Assembly: GCA_013396525.1 (NCBI GenBank)
Contig: VWYX01000793.1
Coordinates: forward strand, 5,999-69,998
Length of the DNA: 64,000 nt
DNA from: Chaetorhynchus papuensis
Lineage: Eukaryota > Chordata > Aves > Passeriformes > Rhipiduridae
Reading direction: 5' to 3'
In this document: in pieces, positions 49,471 through 62,930 of the stretch
How the letters are laid out: each line of letters begins with the position of its first letter
Position numbering within the stretch: position 1 is the stretch's first letter
Position numbers and translations under genes: made by a program
Notes under the pieces: model-generated
The model's input: only the letters and a program-made list of their open reading frames with translations
Databases searched by the model: none
Told to the model about the DNA's origin: nothing

Positions 49471-50579
49471 GCCGCGTCCCCCTCCGGCACGGCCCGCGGG
49501 GTCCCAAGGCAGATTCCTTTCAGGCGAAGGGAAACATTTAGGCTTGCTCACCTTTGAACTGCATGCGATGGTGTTTACCTTGGCAAGACAAAGTGGCAGT
49601 TTTACAGATATTAAAAACAGTCCTGAGGGGAATCTGGAGGCCTTCCTATATTTTAATCACCCAATTTAGCCAGCCTGAGGACTCGGCTGGAGGGAAAATG
49701 TGTGGCAAGTCTTGTTTTGCTTTGTTTTATCTTTTAAAAAGGAGATTTAACAGAAAATAGCCCGGTGCTAAAACAAGAAAGGAGAAAAATAATGTCGATT
49801 TTAGTTTTTATTCCCTTCCCTCTGGAAAAAAAAAAAAAGTGGGAATTCTCATATTAATCCATAGCACCTCCACGCTCCATATGGTTTCTTTTTCGGCATT
49901 TCCTGCTGGGCTGTGCTCTACCTCAGCTAACCCCGCTCCCCTTGCCCTCCCCGGGTGCGTTCCTCTTCTAATTCGATTTCTACCTGTCAGGAAAGATGGG
50001 TGCAAAAGGGTTTTACCCACATCTTGAGGCAAGATATCCCCTCCCTGCCAGCACTCCCTCTGGTGTGCATGATTAAAAAGAAAATCGGGTTTTTGTGAGG
50101 GAAGAGATTCAAAGGAGTCATGAGTGATGTCTGAAGCTATGCTGAGGTCAGGACCTTGCTTATTGATTTTCTAACACAGCAGAACCATGTACAAAAGGAA
50201 GAGACCTCCTTGCCTCCCCCTGAAAAAAAATACAAAAAAAAAATGTAAAATAAAAAAAAAAAATTAAGAAAAAAAAAGGGAAAAAAAAAATCTGGCTGCA
50301 AGCAGTCAGGCTTCAACCGGCCTGTCAGACAGCTCTCTGCAGGAACACAATCCATGTTGATTTTACAGAGAAGGTTGTTATCCACATTTCACCACTGATT
50401 TATTGTTTTTTAACCAGCTCCTTATGCTAGACTTTTTTTTTTTTTAAAAAAAAAGAAAAGGTCCTTTTGCACTTTGTGTGTGAGGGGATTCACTGGTGGT
50501 GGGATGAAGGTGGAGGTGCTGGTGCCCTGCTCTTGCCAAGCTGGGCAGGAGCAGGGGCAGCGCTGTCATCACACCAGCC
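49471..50579. other. Unique sequence with A/T-rich tracts
   Basis: An A-rich block is at 50222-50290 and a T13A9 run at 50433-50454. The Phe-rich minus frame over the first is an artefact. No body of a retroposon is recognisable beside either run. Confidence 0.65.
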
Positions 50580-51280
50580 ACCTGTGATTCTTTCCTTAAT
50601 ATTTGTCAGGATTTATAAATGCTATGACTAATGCCCAGTAACACTCTTGGGTTTGCTGTGCCCGTGGGCTGCTGTGGGGCAGCCTGGCTTTGAGATGCTC
50701 TTCAGCTGCTTGAAGAGCAAGATGGGTACGTTGGAGACAGGTCTGAGGAAGCCCCGCAGAATTAAAATGGCCAAACGGGTCCCGCCGCCTACATCTGCAG
50801 AATTCATTAGGCGAGCTTGATTGGCCTTTGTTAAACAAAGATGGGATAAGGTTTCATACTTTTTCTGTGGGAGTCGAGCTAGAGTTTCAGGCTGATGATT
50901 TAGTCAGGTGTAAGCATGAAGTTTCCAATTTAGAGAAATAAATCTAAAGTGATTTTATTATCCTCTGTTTTACCCTGACACCCTGCTTCACCCCGACTCC
51001 CTGTCAGAGCACGCATGACGTGTTTATACAGGCTGCACTGTAATCGACTGGCAGCCAATATAACACGAGACACAAAATGCATCTTCTGCCTAACGCAGCC
51101 TTTGGTAGCTTCCATATTTCATCATCTTCCTGCTCTTCTGCCGGCAGCTCTTCCTTTCTCTGAATCCTTCGTATTCTGCCTGGCAAGAATTGTGTGCCCC
51201 CCTCTCCATGGAAAGAGTTGTCATTGTGCCGAGACACGGAGTTTTGGATCTCCTTGTGTAGCCACAGCTTTGTTTTGCTT
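50580..51280. promoter_or_regulatory. Possible conserved element with CTTTGTT/AACAAAG inverted repeat
   Basis: CTTTGTTAAACAAAG at 50826-50840 is a pair of 7-bp arms around one base. ACAAAG is a SOX/TCF-type core and GTTAAACA a FOX-like one. Around it lie CAGAATTCATTAGGCG, AATCTAAAGTGATTTTATTATCC and a CpG-bearing stretch (CATGACGTGTTTATAC near 51015, including a TGACGT CRE-like core). There is no convincing reading frame. Confidence 0.4.
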
Positions 51281-54200
51281 CATTCCATGCATCTTCCAGG
51301 GAGATCCTTGAATCAGACTAGGCATCCTGTGGCTGGAGTAATTTTAACAAATGTGTGTGCTTGGAACACCCAAAAAAAATTTTTTTTAGTGGCAATTGGT
51401 AAAATTTTTAATAGAAGATTTCTTGTTTGCTCGTTTTCTGTGTTAGGAGCAAATATTCTATGAAAACTCTATGTTAAGATTTTGACAGCATACTCATGAA
51501 AGAAAGTTATGTGATTAAATTGACTGAAAATACCTGTTTGCAAAAGTTACTTAGAGGAAAAACAATATAAAAGTACAGATAGCGATGCTGGGGGGAAGAA
51601 AGCAAACTGCTTTGGCCAGGTTCTCTGATCCCGTTGATTAGGAGTCTGTGCAATTTAGTTATTAGTTAGAACATAAGGACACGAAAAGCAATAGGTCAAA
51701 TTCATTTCTTCATCTCAGATATATCCGTGTTGACTTCAGTGAAGTTCCTTTAATGACGAATTTGTCCCGCTGGCTCAAAGATAAAAAGAGAAGTTATTTT
51801 TGTTTAATATTTCAACAAGGGGAAGAGGTTAGCGAGGGAATTCGGTTTGCACAAGTTGTGTTTTTCCATGAAGTTTAGCAAGGGCAGCCACCACCTAGCC
51901 AGCTCTGTTGTATATTTGTCTTTTTGAGGGCTGAGTGCTTTCTCTATGGACTCTCCCAAGCCCTTGCAAGGCAATTTTTGCCAGATGCAACCCACAAAGG
52001 ACACTCTCAGCCATGGTTTGTTTGTGTTCCTGCGAGCAGTGTTGGGAGCTGCCCTCCTTCAGGTGCCTGCTGGTCTGATTCCATCTGTGGGAAGGCTTTG
52101 GGAGGCAGAGCTGTGTCTGTCTGTTGTCCCTGGCACCGCAGCAACGGAGTGCCACCACCTGGTGCTCCCAGCAACGTGCCTAACCCTGGTCCCAACGTGG
52201 CTGAGCTTTTCCTGGGTGAGTCTCTTGTTGCTGAGCTTGTGTTTCACCTAATGTACAGCTTTAACTGATGTGATATCCTTCCCTTTCCTATGCTTTTTTC
52301 TAGTGCCTTAGCAGGACTGAATTTGGGTTTTTTCCACCTCCACCAGACCGTCCTGGCTGAGGGCAGAACAGTGAGAGAGGCCAGGACTCCACGAAACCTG
52401 GGAATGCCTTTGGAGAGTGTGTGAGGCAAAAGCCAGCCCCAGCCACGCTGCTTCCGCCTGTATCTAGACTGTGTGGAAGAGCAGGATTCCGTATTCCTCG
52501 TTTGAGCCAGACCAGGACTCCACATGTATGACAGGCAGATGACTGAGGAAGCTTGGCTTTCTTGTGGGACCAAACTCTGGGTGAACTTGGTGATGTGAGA
52601 ATCCCTCCTGTGCACTCCCTGGAGCAGACAACTTGTGCTGTGGTGTTTGGCTGTTGCAATGTGTCTGCACGGCTGTTGAGCAGGGTGGGTTGAGTTTATG
52701 GATGTTGGACAGGTATTCATGGAGAGTTGTTTCAGCACCTCGCTCTTGCTCCAGAGAAAATGGCCTCTTGCCCAGGCAAGAAGTCAAAAGCTTCACTGGT
52801 CACTCTCCATCCTGGAGTTCAAGGCACCTGGCAGGTTTCTCTAAGCCTTGGCTAAGAGCAGCCTCTCTGCTGTGAGCAGTATTGCTTTTAAACCTGGGAG
52901 GAAAGCGTTTTTACGAAAGAGAAGGAAACCTTTCCCGTGCTCTTCTCATCCTTGCATCCCTGGGTGCTTTCCAGAGTCATTCAAAACCATTGCAACTCAA
53001 CAAATGGAAACACCAAGCAGCACAGTGTGTGGTTTGGCAAACTTCTCTATATAAAGTAACTTTTAGGGAGACCCCAGCTTTCTCAAAGGAAAAAAGGACC
53101 TTTCAATAGTATTTTTTCTGGGAAAGAACTGCCATTTTCTGAGATGCTAACCTGAGTGTGGTTAGGGACACAGCAGTGTCACTTTATTTCCTTCTTGGTC
53201 CACTGTCCCCTATGCTGGTCATTGTCCATGGTGACCTGTGAGAAGGTCCTCAGTGGTGGGGAAACGGGGAGAAGGTTTCTTAGGAGAATAACCTTAGGTC
53301 TTGGCTGTGCTTGCATTTACCCACGATGAATTCTGCTGTTCATCCCTAGGTTCCTATAGTGTGTGGAAATCTGGATGTAGGATGAGGGTCTTCAGGCTTT
53401 GAATTTGGATGTGCCCAGGCACAGTTCCTTGATATGAGGATTGGCAACCATTCCTGCATCTTCTAGCTGTGTGGGCCCCATGGCTGTCTCTGCCCAGGAC
53501 AAAAGACTTTTGGGACAGGACAAAGGGGAGAACAAGCAAGCCTAGAGAAAACAGATGTGGGGAGTTGAGTGAGAAGTTAGAGGTTAAAACCTTGATGTAG
53601 CCACATGGCGGTGAGGGAGAGGGCAGAGGTAGAAGCTGGCAGCATGTTGATGTGGTGCTCCCCTGCACTGACCCGGTGTCACTGCCCTCAGCATCTCCTG
53701 CTGTCCTGCTTCCTCCTGCCCTACCCAGTAGCCCTCATGCCAGCATGTCCCTGCTGCCACTCAAGCGGACGAGCATCGGCCTGGGAGACCACACGTGAAC
53801 TTCTTGTGAGGTACAGATGTTACAGAGTCAAAGCCTGGCCACCCTTGGTCTAGGAGGGACTTGGGTTTCCAGTGCCCCGGAGAAGCAGGAAGTGCAGGAG
53901 ACATGGATATCATGAGAAAAGAATCGATAGTCCCCCCTCAGCCTGACCAAATATTGATTTTGCCATTCGGTTCGTATCGTTTTTCACCGCCTCGCCAGCC
54001 CTCGGGGTGGGAGCTCCTGCTCGCAGCCCCACCAAGGGAGTTTTGGGAAGGGAGGGAGGCAGAGGGACCAGACCTCTCTCTGGGCAGGGTGAGGACAAGG
54101 ATCAGTCACCCTATAAACTGGCTCTGGCTGGAGGGCTGGCAGTGGTGGGGAGGGGAACTTTTGTCGCCCACTTCTTCCCGAAACCTCCAGCACCCTCCCA

Positions 54201-54329
54201 TTACTAATGCTATTGAGGGAGCTTATGTTGGAAGAGAATTGCGGTCTTGCATTCCCTGTCAAGTGCCCCCCACTGTGCTGTGACTCTACTCTGTGTTTAA
54301 GGTTTGATATAAAATCCAGGGAATGCAAA
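51281..54329. other. Unique sequence
   Basis: No gene, RNA or repeat is recognised. Several overlapping frames of 100-160 codons (e.g. 52244-52738 minus) have no domain. Confidence 0.5.
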
Positions 54330-54560
54330 GGATCTTCCTGGCTTTCATCAGTTTTGGAGCAGACACTTAATTTTCAAATTCAATCATTAATAAATGCAGC
54401 GATTGGCAACCACAACTCAGCCTTCCCCAGCAATTCCTGCTACCACAACTTCGCGGGAGCGCTGCTATCCAAACACTCACAAATTATGATTTTTAACTCA
54501 AAATTGTATCTTCCACTGCTGGAGGTAAAACTATTAGTATATAAATAAAGGCTAATTCTG
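54330..54560. promoter_or_regulatory. Possible conserved non-coding element
   Basis: AT-rich, repeat-free sequence with CAATCATTAATAAATG near 54382, CAGCGATTGGCAACC near 54397, a CpG-bearing AACTTCGCGGGAGCGC near 54449 and AAATTATGATTTTTAAC near 54481. Confidence 0.3.
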
Positions 54561-55234
54561 TCCTGGTTGTTTTTCTTCATGAGGTCACCAGTCCCTGAGG
54601 AATTATAAGCAAAATAGCAGAGTGCCTAACAAGAAATAGAAAAAAATCATCTCTCATGGCATGAAAAAGAAAGATGTTTGGAATGTTTTTAAAGGATGTT
54701 CTTTAGCTTTCTTTGGTTGTAGATTCTACCACATATATTATGTTTTCCTGGGATTGAAAATGACGGTCTCCCGTTGCTGTTGCTAAAAGCTAGAATTGCT
54801 GGGAATTATGTTGCCAGTTAATTTTTTTTTTAAATTTGTAGCTGATTTATATATTGATGTAATGACGCAAAACCACTTTGAATCCCCATTAAAACAACAA
54901 TTGTCAACAGTTCTGTGGTCTCAAGGAAATATTGACTTGTCATCTTCACCAATCTTTAGTTTAATTGTAAGTTATGTTACCTGATGGGAAAATAGTCTTT
55001 AAAACAGGAAAAATGGTGTATGGAGTTTTTTCAGACAGCTTTGTGTAGTGTTTCTGTGTAAACCAAAAACCCAACCAGCCTTAAAAAAACATCAAAACAC
55101 CAATAAGTATCAGAGTTGTGTGTGTGTTTATATGATGTGAGCCACCTGTTGCAAAGAAAAACTAGGCTAATTTTCAAATTCTCATCTGTACTTTGCACAT
55201 CTGGATGCATAGGTCTTTTCTTAACACTGCTGCA
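54561..55234. other. Unique AT-rich sequence
   Basis: A T-run is at about 54822-54831. No element is recognised. Confidence 0.5.
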
Positions 55235-55405
55235 GGTTAAGGCAAGATGCTTCATTCAGGGAGTGGTGCAGTGCTGGAGCAGGTACCAGGCAGGCTTTGG
55301 GATCCCCACACCTGGAGGCCTTCAATACCTGCTCTAGTGTTGGCAATAATCCTGCTGCAAGGGGGAGATGGGACCAAGCAATCTCCATTTACCCTTTCCA
55401 GAAAA
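55235..55405 (+). mobile_element. Degraded CR1 LINE 3' fragment
   Basis: Landmarks match the CR1 ORF2 end and 3' UTR in order: GTGGTGCAGTGCTGGAGCAG, CCACACCTGGAGGCCTTCAA, CTCTAGTGTTGGC, CCTGCTGCAAGGGGGAGATG, GGACCAAGCAATCTCC. The terminal repeat is lost. It is strongly diverged and therefore old. Confidence 0.65.
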
Positions 55406-58400
55406 CACATCCATGGTCTGTGGTCCTTTTGCACCTTCGCCAGGGCTGTGTCCTCTGCTGTGTTGTGGGGCAGTGCTGTCCTGCAGGCTGACATGTAACC
55501 TCAGGGACACCAGAGATCCCATCTGGAGTGTGGATGTGTTAAATGCAGAAGTCATCATCCTTCAGCCACAGGAGTTTGTGTCACACACCGTGACTCAGGC
55601 CCAAAAGCCTGAATTTTCCCAATGTGGGCATTTTGTTTTGGCATCTCAGTTGGAATAGCTTGGCTTTACTCTCCAGGCAGGAAAGAAAAATCCTCTAGAA
55701 GGGTTTTTCAACAACTCTATTCTCCAAAATTAGCTGGCCCTAGGGAATGGGGAGATTGAGCTGCCCTTGGGTACTGTTGCTTTCTGGCCATGGCTAAGAA
55801 AGCACCTACAGTGCTCATTGCTGTGTTTTATGGGACCACAGACGAAAATTAAGGTATAAATCCTGGCCCTGGACTGACCTTCTCATGCAATGCCCCTTTT
55901 GTTGTAGACTGGAAGAGTAAGGAGTGAGAAAGTCCAAACCCATCCTGTCCTTGGCTGTCACAGTGCCCATGACCAGGCATGGGGACAGCTGAACTGCACC
56001 AGATCCCGTGATCAGCCTGCACTTGCCTGCCTGGGCTTTTAGCTCACTGTATATAGAGCCCATATTTCAGGATAATCCTCAACATCATAAATTTACCTGT
56101 GCAGATGGGACCCAAAGGGAATATTAGAACAAAGGAGGAAAAAAAAAAATCAAGGAAAACTTGTACCTATTAGGCAATGTGAACCTTTGTGCAGCCTTCA
56201 TTAGTACCAGCAGGGTTATAGTTACTTTTAATCATTCAACTAACTGTACTAGTGAAAACTTTCAACTTTCAGCCATTTAAATTGGAAAGGTCTTTAAAAT
56301 ATTTATTATTACTTTAAATCACACCATTTAAGGTTAAAGCAGAAGCATTTGCTGGATTTGTGCAGGATCCCAAGTTGTTTTTTTACCTGGAGGTTGAGTC
56401 CTGGTGGAAAGGTCTGTGTTTCTAATTTTGCTGTGCTATTTGGTCACTATGAGATGATGGGAACACCATTATGGCTGTGCTATTTTCTATTTCTTAATTG
56501 GTTGCTCATACACAGGTCTGGCTGGAGCTGAAAATCGCAGGGAAAAAGCCATTAACACCTGCATGTTTGACCTGCAGTTTATAAATCAGAACATATGTTT
56601 TCATATTTCTCACCCCCAAAACACAGAGAAATGTGTTAGTGGATGTTTGCAGCACACTCCGATGCACGTTGTCTTCTCAGTGTCAGCAGGCCAGAGTGTC
56701 AAAAGGTATAAATCATTGCAATTACATGGATTTTTTGCCTGAGGTCTAGCCTTGATTGATGTCTCTCCTAAATAAGATATTACTGGGGATGTGAAACGTG
56801 AACACCTCTTAACCTGCTGTATTAGGGTTGCAAAATGCCGCTCTTGCTCTCTGTGTGTGTGTGTGTAGTGCATTTAACAGTCTTGGTGGATTTCTCCGTG
56901 TTATTTGAGTGATGACTGGCATCCTGGATGGTTTATTGAGCTTGCTATTGTGGAAAACACTTCAGCAGACAGTTGCATCCTGTTGCAATCCCTGCTGAAA
57001 TTGGCAAGGCTGACTTTTGCACTTGCAGTTCATCCCAATTTGGCTGAACGGAATTGTTTACAAATCCTGTGGAAGTGTGGTGGGAGAAATGCTCCCCTCT
57101 TTCCACCCCAAAGCAGACCTACCTAAGCATTGCTCTGAGCTGCCTAACTCATCCTGTCCTCCCCTCTTGTGATGAGTAGACCTTCTGCAAATGCACTCCC
57201 TGCTGCGCTTTTATCATCCCTTGGAGTTGTTCCTGGTGCTCACCTGACACCGTAAGAAACCCAAAACTCCTGCAGGTTTTCAGTCTTTTTAGTCTTTTTA
57301 ACACTGGTGCTTTGTTTTATGAAATGGCCCAAGGAAAATGTGCTTGTGGGGTTGGCTGGACTGAAAAAATCAGGGTAACAACTGCTGTATCCTGGATCAG
57401 TGCTGGAGAAGTGGGATGACTTCTTCAGGATGATGTCTTGAGATCACACCGACTTCCAGAGAAGAAAGATTGGGCCTTGTCACATCCCTGAGCTGAAAAC
57501 TTTTGTCTGTAAGAAAATAGCAATTTGCATTATATCCAGATTTCGTTTTGTATTTAGGTTGCACATATCAAAAAAATCCCCAACTAATGGATCAGCAGAT
57601 CATAATTTTTAGAAAAAGTATATATATTTGTGTATGAAAGAAAAAGAAATGAATAATCTTCTTGGGAATATTGCACCTTTAAAAAGTTTTTACCCCGTTG
57701 TCCTGTTCTTTTGGATAACAAAGATGTAATTTTTTTTTTGAGCAAGGATTTAAACAGAAGAAAAAAGAAGCAAGTTTAGGTTGTTGTTTTTTCTTTCTTT
57801 TTCCTACAGTAATGGTACTTACTTGAAAATCATTTTAATGGTTAACTTACCCTTTAAGACCAAAAGTTCTAACTTGAGTCAATGTACTTAGCTCAAAATC
57901 CCTGCAGAGATTCAGGTTTCTTGCTCGAGCTGCCTGGAGTGGTGAGTTCAGGCCTTTGCAGTGATTGTCAGCAAGGAGAACATTAATGGAGTATTAGAAA
58001 AATGAAGTCCTCGACCCCTCCTCCCCTTCTGGCTGGTTGTTTCTACATGGTGGGAAGGAAAACATTTTCCCCGTCAGCCATTTACTGTGCAACAGGGGGA
58101 AACTGTCAGTTTGCTATGAGCAAACCCCTGCAAGATAAGTCAAAATGATTTACCCTGTAAATAAAGTGGGCTGTTTTCTTTACTTGGAAGAATTGCCCAT
58201 GTGGCGAGACTTCCTATGGGAGGGGATGTGGTTGGCCCTTCGCATTTATCCACCGTGTTTGTCTTTTTTGAAAAAGCAACATTGGAAAGATTAACAAGTC
58301 TGTCACTGAAGGAACTGATATATCAAAGCTGTGGAGACAAAGCAGGCCATTCATTCCTTACGTTTCTGAAATCTCACTTCCAGCGCAAACCAGGTCTTCC

Positions 58401-59836
58401 CATTTAGATGCAGATGAAAGGAGGGATTTCCCTCTTCCTCCTTCTCCCCAAAGTCTTGGGGATTTTTGTGTATTTATGTGTGCACACATATTTAAAAATG
58501 TGTGTATATGTGTGGTCATACGCACATGCTTACCCTGTGCTTTGCACTGGAGCCCTCCCAGGCTGAGGAGTTATTTGTCACTCTGGGAGAGGCCACAGGG
58601 GTGCAGGGAGATGGGAACCTGAATGTAGTACTAGACTTGAGGGATCACTATTCCCATGGACAGCCACAGAAATTTAGGATCTCTCAACACTTTGTTGTTG
58701 TTGTTGTTTATATTTAACCATGAGAAGGCTTGGGCGTGAGGAGGGATATAAGAGAAGGACATTGATGTAAAAAGGGACTGGATGTCTTGAGAGCCCCCCA
58801 GCATTTATGGTACATGGAGCATATGCACACAGATCATATTGATTAGGGTCTATGCACTGGAGAGGAAAAGTTCACTTATTTCCTTAGGCTGCAGGATGTT
58901 CTGAGATGTCTGATGTGGTGTTGGGTCCACGTCATTCTTTCTAGGGAGAAAAAAGGAGTGTATAAAGGACAACCTGGAGATGTGGCAGTCCCAGCTTGCA
59001 ATCGTTGCTTGGCAGATGGAAATGCTTTCTAGTGACATGACTTCAGATATTTTGTTTACTTTAGTTGCTCACCTGTGTGTGCATGTTCTTCCACCCAAGG
59101 CAAAGAAACACATGAGTGTGGTTTTGCTCCCAGTGCCAGAAATATTGTTTTAAAACCCTGATGTGCATAAACAGCTGGTGTCCAGAGAAGGATCTCAGCA
59201 TTGAAAAAAACCCCAACAACCCTATTTTAAATTGCCATATGCTTGTGAGCACATTCAGCAGAGGCAAGAGGATGAGTGCAGCCTGCTTTCCAGGGTGTCA
59301 CTTCTGTCACACTGACTCAGGAAAAAGCCCTCTGCTGAGAGGTGCTGCGTCCCTACATGTGCTCGACTCCATCTGGAAAGCAAAACTCTGCTTTCCTAGG
59401 ACTCCTTTTTCCATCGGCCTGCAGAGCTTCAGCCAACTTCCCCTACACCCTTGTTTATGCCTCAGGCAGGGCAATGCACGTGTCCCAGGCTGGGGAGGTG
59501 TTTCCTTGATGGTTGTTGCTGCTGGGGAATGTTACCCAAACAGGAACGTTTTGTGTGCGGTGCTGCAGCAGGTACTGACCCTTCTCTGTGCCATTTGAGT
59601 AGGAAAGCCCTCTCTGCAGGGAAAGCTCCTACAGAGCACAAAAATATTCAGTGCTGTGTCAACGCTGGACCTTTATTTATTGCACCTCAGTGCAAACTTC
59701 AGTGACAGGCTTTTATATGACCTTGGGTTATATTCTTACCTGAATAAATGAGAAGTGTTTCTCTTCTGAACACCTGGGGTTGTATTTTAAATAAAATATG
59801 TACATTCTGGAGAAAACAGTAAATATGGCCATGAAC
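55406..59836. other. Unique AT-rich interval with small microsatellites
   Basis: It holds a (GT)7 run at 56852-56866, a (TTG)5 run at about 58693-58709 and a T-run at about 57730-57739. Alternating purine-pyrimidine sequence occurs at 58470-58530. No gene is recognised. Confidence 0.55.
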
Positions 59837-59902
59837 AAAAAAAAAAAAAAAAAAACATCAAACATCCCCCACTTCCCCAAGGTAAAAAAAAAAAAAAAAA
59901 AA
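59837..59902. repeat. Two poly-A runs of 19 bases
   Basis: A19 runs lie at 59837-59855 and 59884-59902, separated by 28 bases. No SINE or processed pseudogene body is recognisable upstream of either. Confidence 0.9.
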
Positions 59903-62209
59903 GCAGCCCAGAAAAATGCTGAAGCTTCCCTGTACAAATGACAATAAAATATGATTGCCAGGCACAATTCCATCAAGTTTTACAACAATTGCTTTTGAGC
60001 TGTTAAGTATGCTGTGCTTTAGTCAAGGATCTTGTGCTTTTGTACACAACCCTCATGTTTGGTGACATTGAACCTTCACATGCAGATACCGATTATTCAA
60101 AAAGGGGGGGAAGAAAGAAAACATGTGAAAGCTACCTTACGTTTGTACTGCAGATTGTTCCCTTTAATCTGCAATCAGAACAAAGACTCACTCAGTTTTT
60201 ATTACAGTCCTCTTGGAGGCTGTTAGCTACAGTGTGAACCTCTCTGGGGTTAAAGTGTAGAAAAATTGGGAGATGCTTGTGGTTTTGACAGAGAAGTGGA
60301 AGATTCCACTGAGAGAAAGGTTGGTACCTCGGTTGGAGAGTAACAGGAGACAGTGTTAAGTGAAAGATGTTAGCTCATTTACAATCACTTTAGTTCAATT
60401 TACTCCCTGAGGTCACCATCCTGCGGAGTTCTGTGCAGGCTTTATGCTTTTCTGTATGAATAGTTCCACTGAAGTCCTTAGCTTAACCAAATCATTATCC
60501 GTGAGGATGAGCCAGGGCAGGGTGAGGGAGGTGCTGCTATTGTTAGCCAGGTATTCATAATACATCCTCTGCTTGCATTGTCCGGAGTTGTGGCTGAATA
60601 CCTTGGATTTCACTTGGATGTACTTCTGGGGTTGTTTTGTTTTGTTGATTTTTTCTTTTTTTTCCCCCTGAGCTTTTCCATCAGACCTTTTATATTTCCC
60701 TCCATATTCAGCACTTTGACACCTGCCTGCGGGAGCATGCTTCTGCAACAGGTGACTTGGTTACTGGGTTAAGACAGCAGTGGTTTTGGCCAAAACACCC
60801 GTTGATGAGTGCAGAGAAATGACACAGAGCTGATTTTTAATTGCTGGGTTTGCTTTAAATTTCCTGGCTCTGAGAAGTTGTTTCTCGAGTGAGAAGTCAT
60901 AGCTGGGTGCTATTCCTGTCTGGAGAGGCAGCTGACTTCTGTGCTACTCGGCAGAGTGACTGGGCACAAAGCATCCTTGCACCTTTCAATGGAACCTGTC
61001 TGCACGGGGGAGGGGAGAACAGTCGGCTCCCAGGTGCTTGCAGGGCTGGGCTGGAGGAAGGGCACTGCTAACGCCTGCATCCCTCTTCCCAACAGGGCCT
61101 GCAAGGAGAACACAGCCACGGAATGAATTCCATGGGAGTCTGGGTGTCTGAGAGATCTCAGAGAAAGGCCGCTGTTGGCTCAGGAACAACAGAAAGCTGT
61201 TACAGGCACATGTAAACCCACACTGGATGTAAGAATGTCTATCCATGATATGTGGGACCTTCCAGACCAGGCTGACAGCTGAAGGGGTGGTACCTGGAAA
61301 GCGAGCTCTTCTGCAGTGGGTTGCACCAGGATTTTACGGCAGGGTTACTCTGAACGACAAGGCATCTTTCAGAATTCTCTGTTCTTATTTCCTAACTCTG
61401 GCTGCACAAGCGTTGATGGACCAGCCCCATTTGCTTCCCACCAGCCATTTTAGTGAGGGTGACTTTAAAAAAAAAAGAAAGTTAAAGGAGTGGTGCTTTC
61501 AAGCTGTTGTCTCTAAGGTGTAGGACTCATAACAGAGGCAACTGGTGAATGCTCCGTCTTAATTCTGTCAGTCATGAGGGGCAGAGGATAAGCAACTATA
61601 TTTCTTACCATGCCTCAGTTTCCCTTGATCATGTTTAACATGCACAGGCTTTCCCCACCTGATGCTCAGGGTGTAATTACATTGTCAATTAGTCCCACGT
61701 TTTATGGCACTGGTTCACGTACCACATTTCAGGAGAGGGTGGCTAACAATCAGTTCTGGAGCTCTGTTAATGAGCTGCATTGTGTTGCCAGAAGGGGTTA
61801 AAACCATCCAGAAAAAAAATCACCTCCTTTGTAACCTTTGTTTCAAAATCTTGACAACCCAAGGATGTTTGCTTTTCTCCCTGAAGGTTAAGTTGTCCTA
61901 ACAGGTGCTAATTTTGTGTTTTCTTATGGAGATTTGTCCATATTAGAAGCAACTGTGAGCAAACAAAAAAGCCAATTAGAGTGCAAGTGTATTCTTCTTC
62001 CTCCTTGTTACCATGTAGTCCCCAGCTATCTTTATTTGTCACCTTAAGCCACGGACTTATCCTTTCAAACCTTCTTGAGATTCAGTAGACTTGTGCCCTC
62101 TTTGGGGAAAAAAACATCCTTTTAATGTCATGGGAAAAATACTGTCATGGGCAAGTAGATGATCCATGCTAACTGGGGTTTGTCATCAGCTCTGGCAATC
62201 TGCGTAGCA
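59903..62209. other. Unique sequence
   Basis: No gene or repeat is recognised. A T-rich run at about 60646-60664 and an A-run at about 61467-61476 are the only low-complexity parts. Confidence 0.5.
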
Positions 62210-62930
62210 GGGTTTGAGATTAATGGAGCAAAAGACTTTAAGCAAATATTGTTGGCGTGTAGTTAAACTGTCAAGAGAGCAAGAAAAAGACTTGCTCTGC
62301 AGCCACTAAATAAAGATTTGTATTCACCAAACACAGTGAACCTTTTATTAGCAATTATTTGCAGCTCACTACCTTCCAAAAAGGAAACAATTCGGTGTAA
62401 CTTATTGTCAAGGGTTTATTTGCAGTTTGGTTCATTTTTTTTTTTTTCCCCTTTTCTTAATCTCTATTTTGAGAGTTTAATTTGAGCTGGACTGAAGCTT
62501 TATCATCTCTGTTTTCAAAACTCTATGGGCCAAATCTTTTGTGTCATAAATAGTTCATTTAATTTCGGAGATGTTTGAGTCTTTGGCCAAATTAGTACAG
62601 GCTGTAAAAATAATAAATCCCCTCCCCCGCCAAAAACCCCAACAAACAAAACCTCACACTGAAATTCTCCAAATCCAGATAATGGCTATTAATTACTACA
62701 ATATGCTAACATGAGGTCCAAAATGTTTTCTTCCATGTAGTCAACCATCTAGTTTGTGAGATGCAATAAACCAGAACAGCGCATCAATTATAATATTTTA
62801 TGATTATTTTATATTCTTGGCAAAATGCATGTGCTGTTATCTCAAACCTTATTAAAGCTCAGCTGATTAGAGGTTGAAGTTTTTACATAAGTTATTGATG
62901 TTGCTTCTTTTATTCAAACATTTTCATAAC
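62210..62930. promoter_or_regulatory. Possible conserved non-coding element
   Basis: AT-rich and repeat-free apart from a T-run at about 62438-62449. Features include TTTATTAGCAATTATTTGC near 62343, CATTTAATTTCGG near 62557, GGCTATTAATTACTAC near 62684 and CAATTATAATATTTTATG near 62785. All frames are short. Confidence 0.35.

Noticed and set aside
54708..54745. Stretch resembling miR-9 (TTCTTTGGTTGTAGATTCTA)
   Set aside because: It differs from the mature sequence after the seed and I see no complementary hairpin arm.
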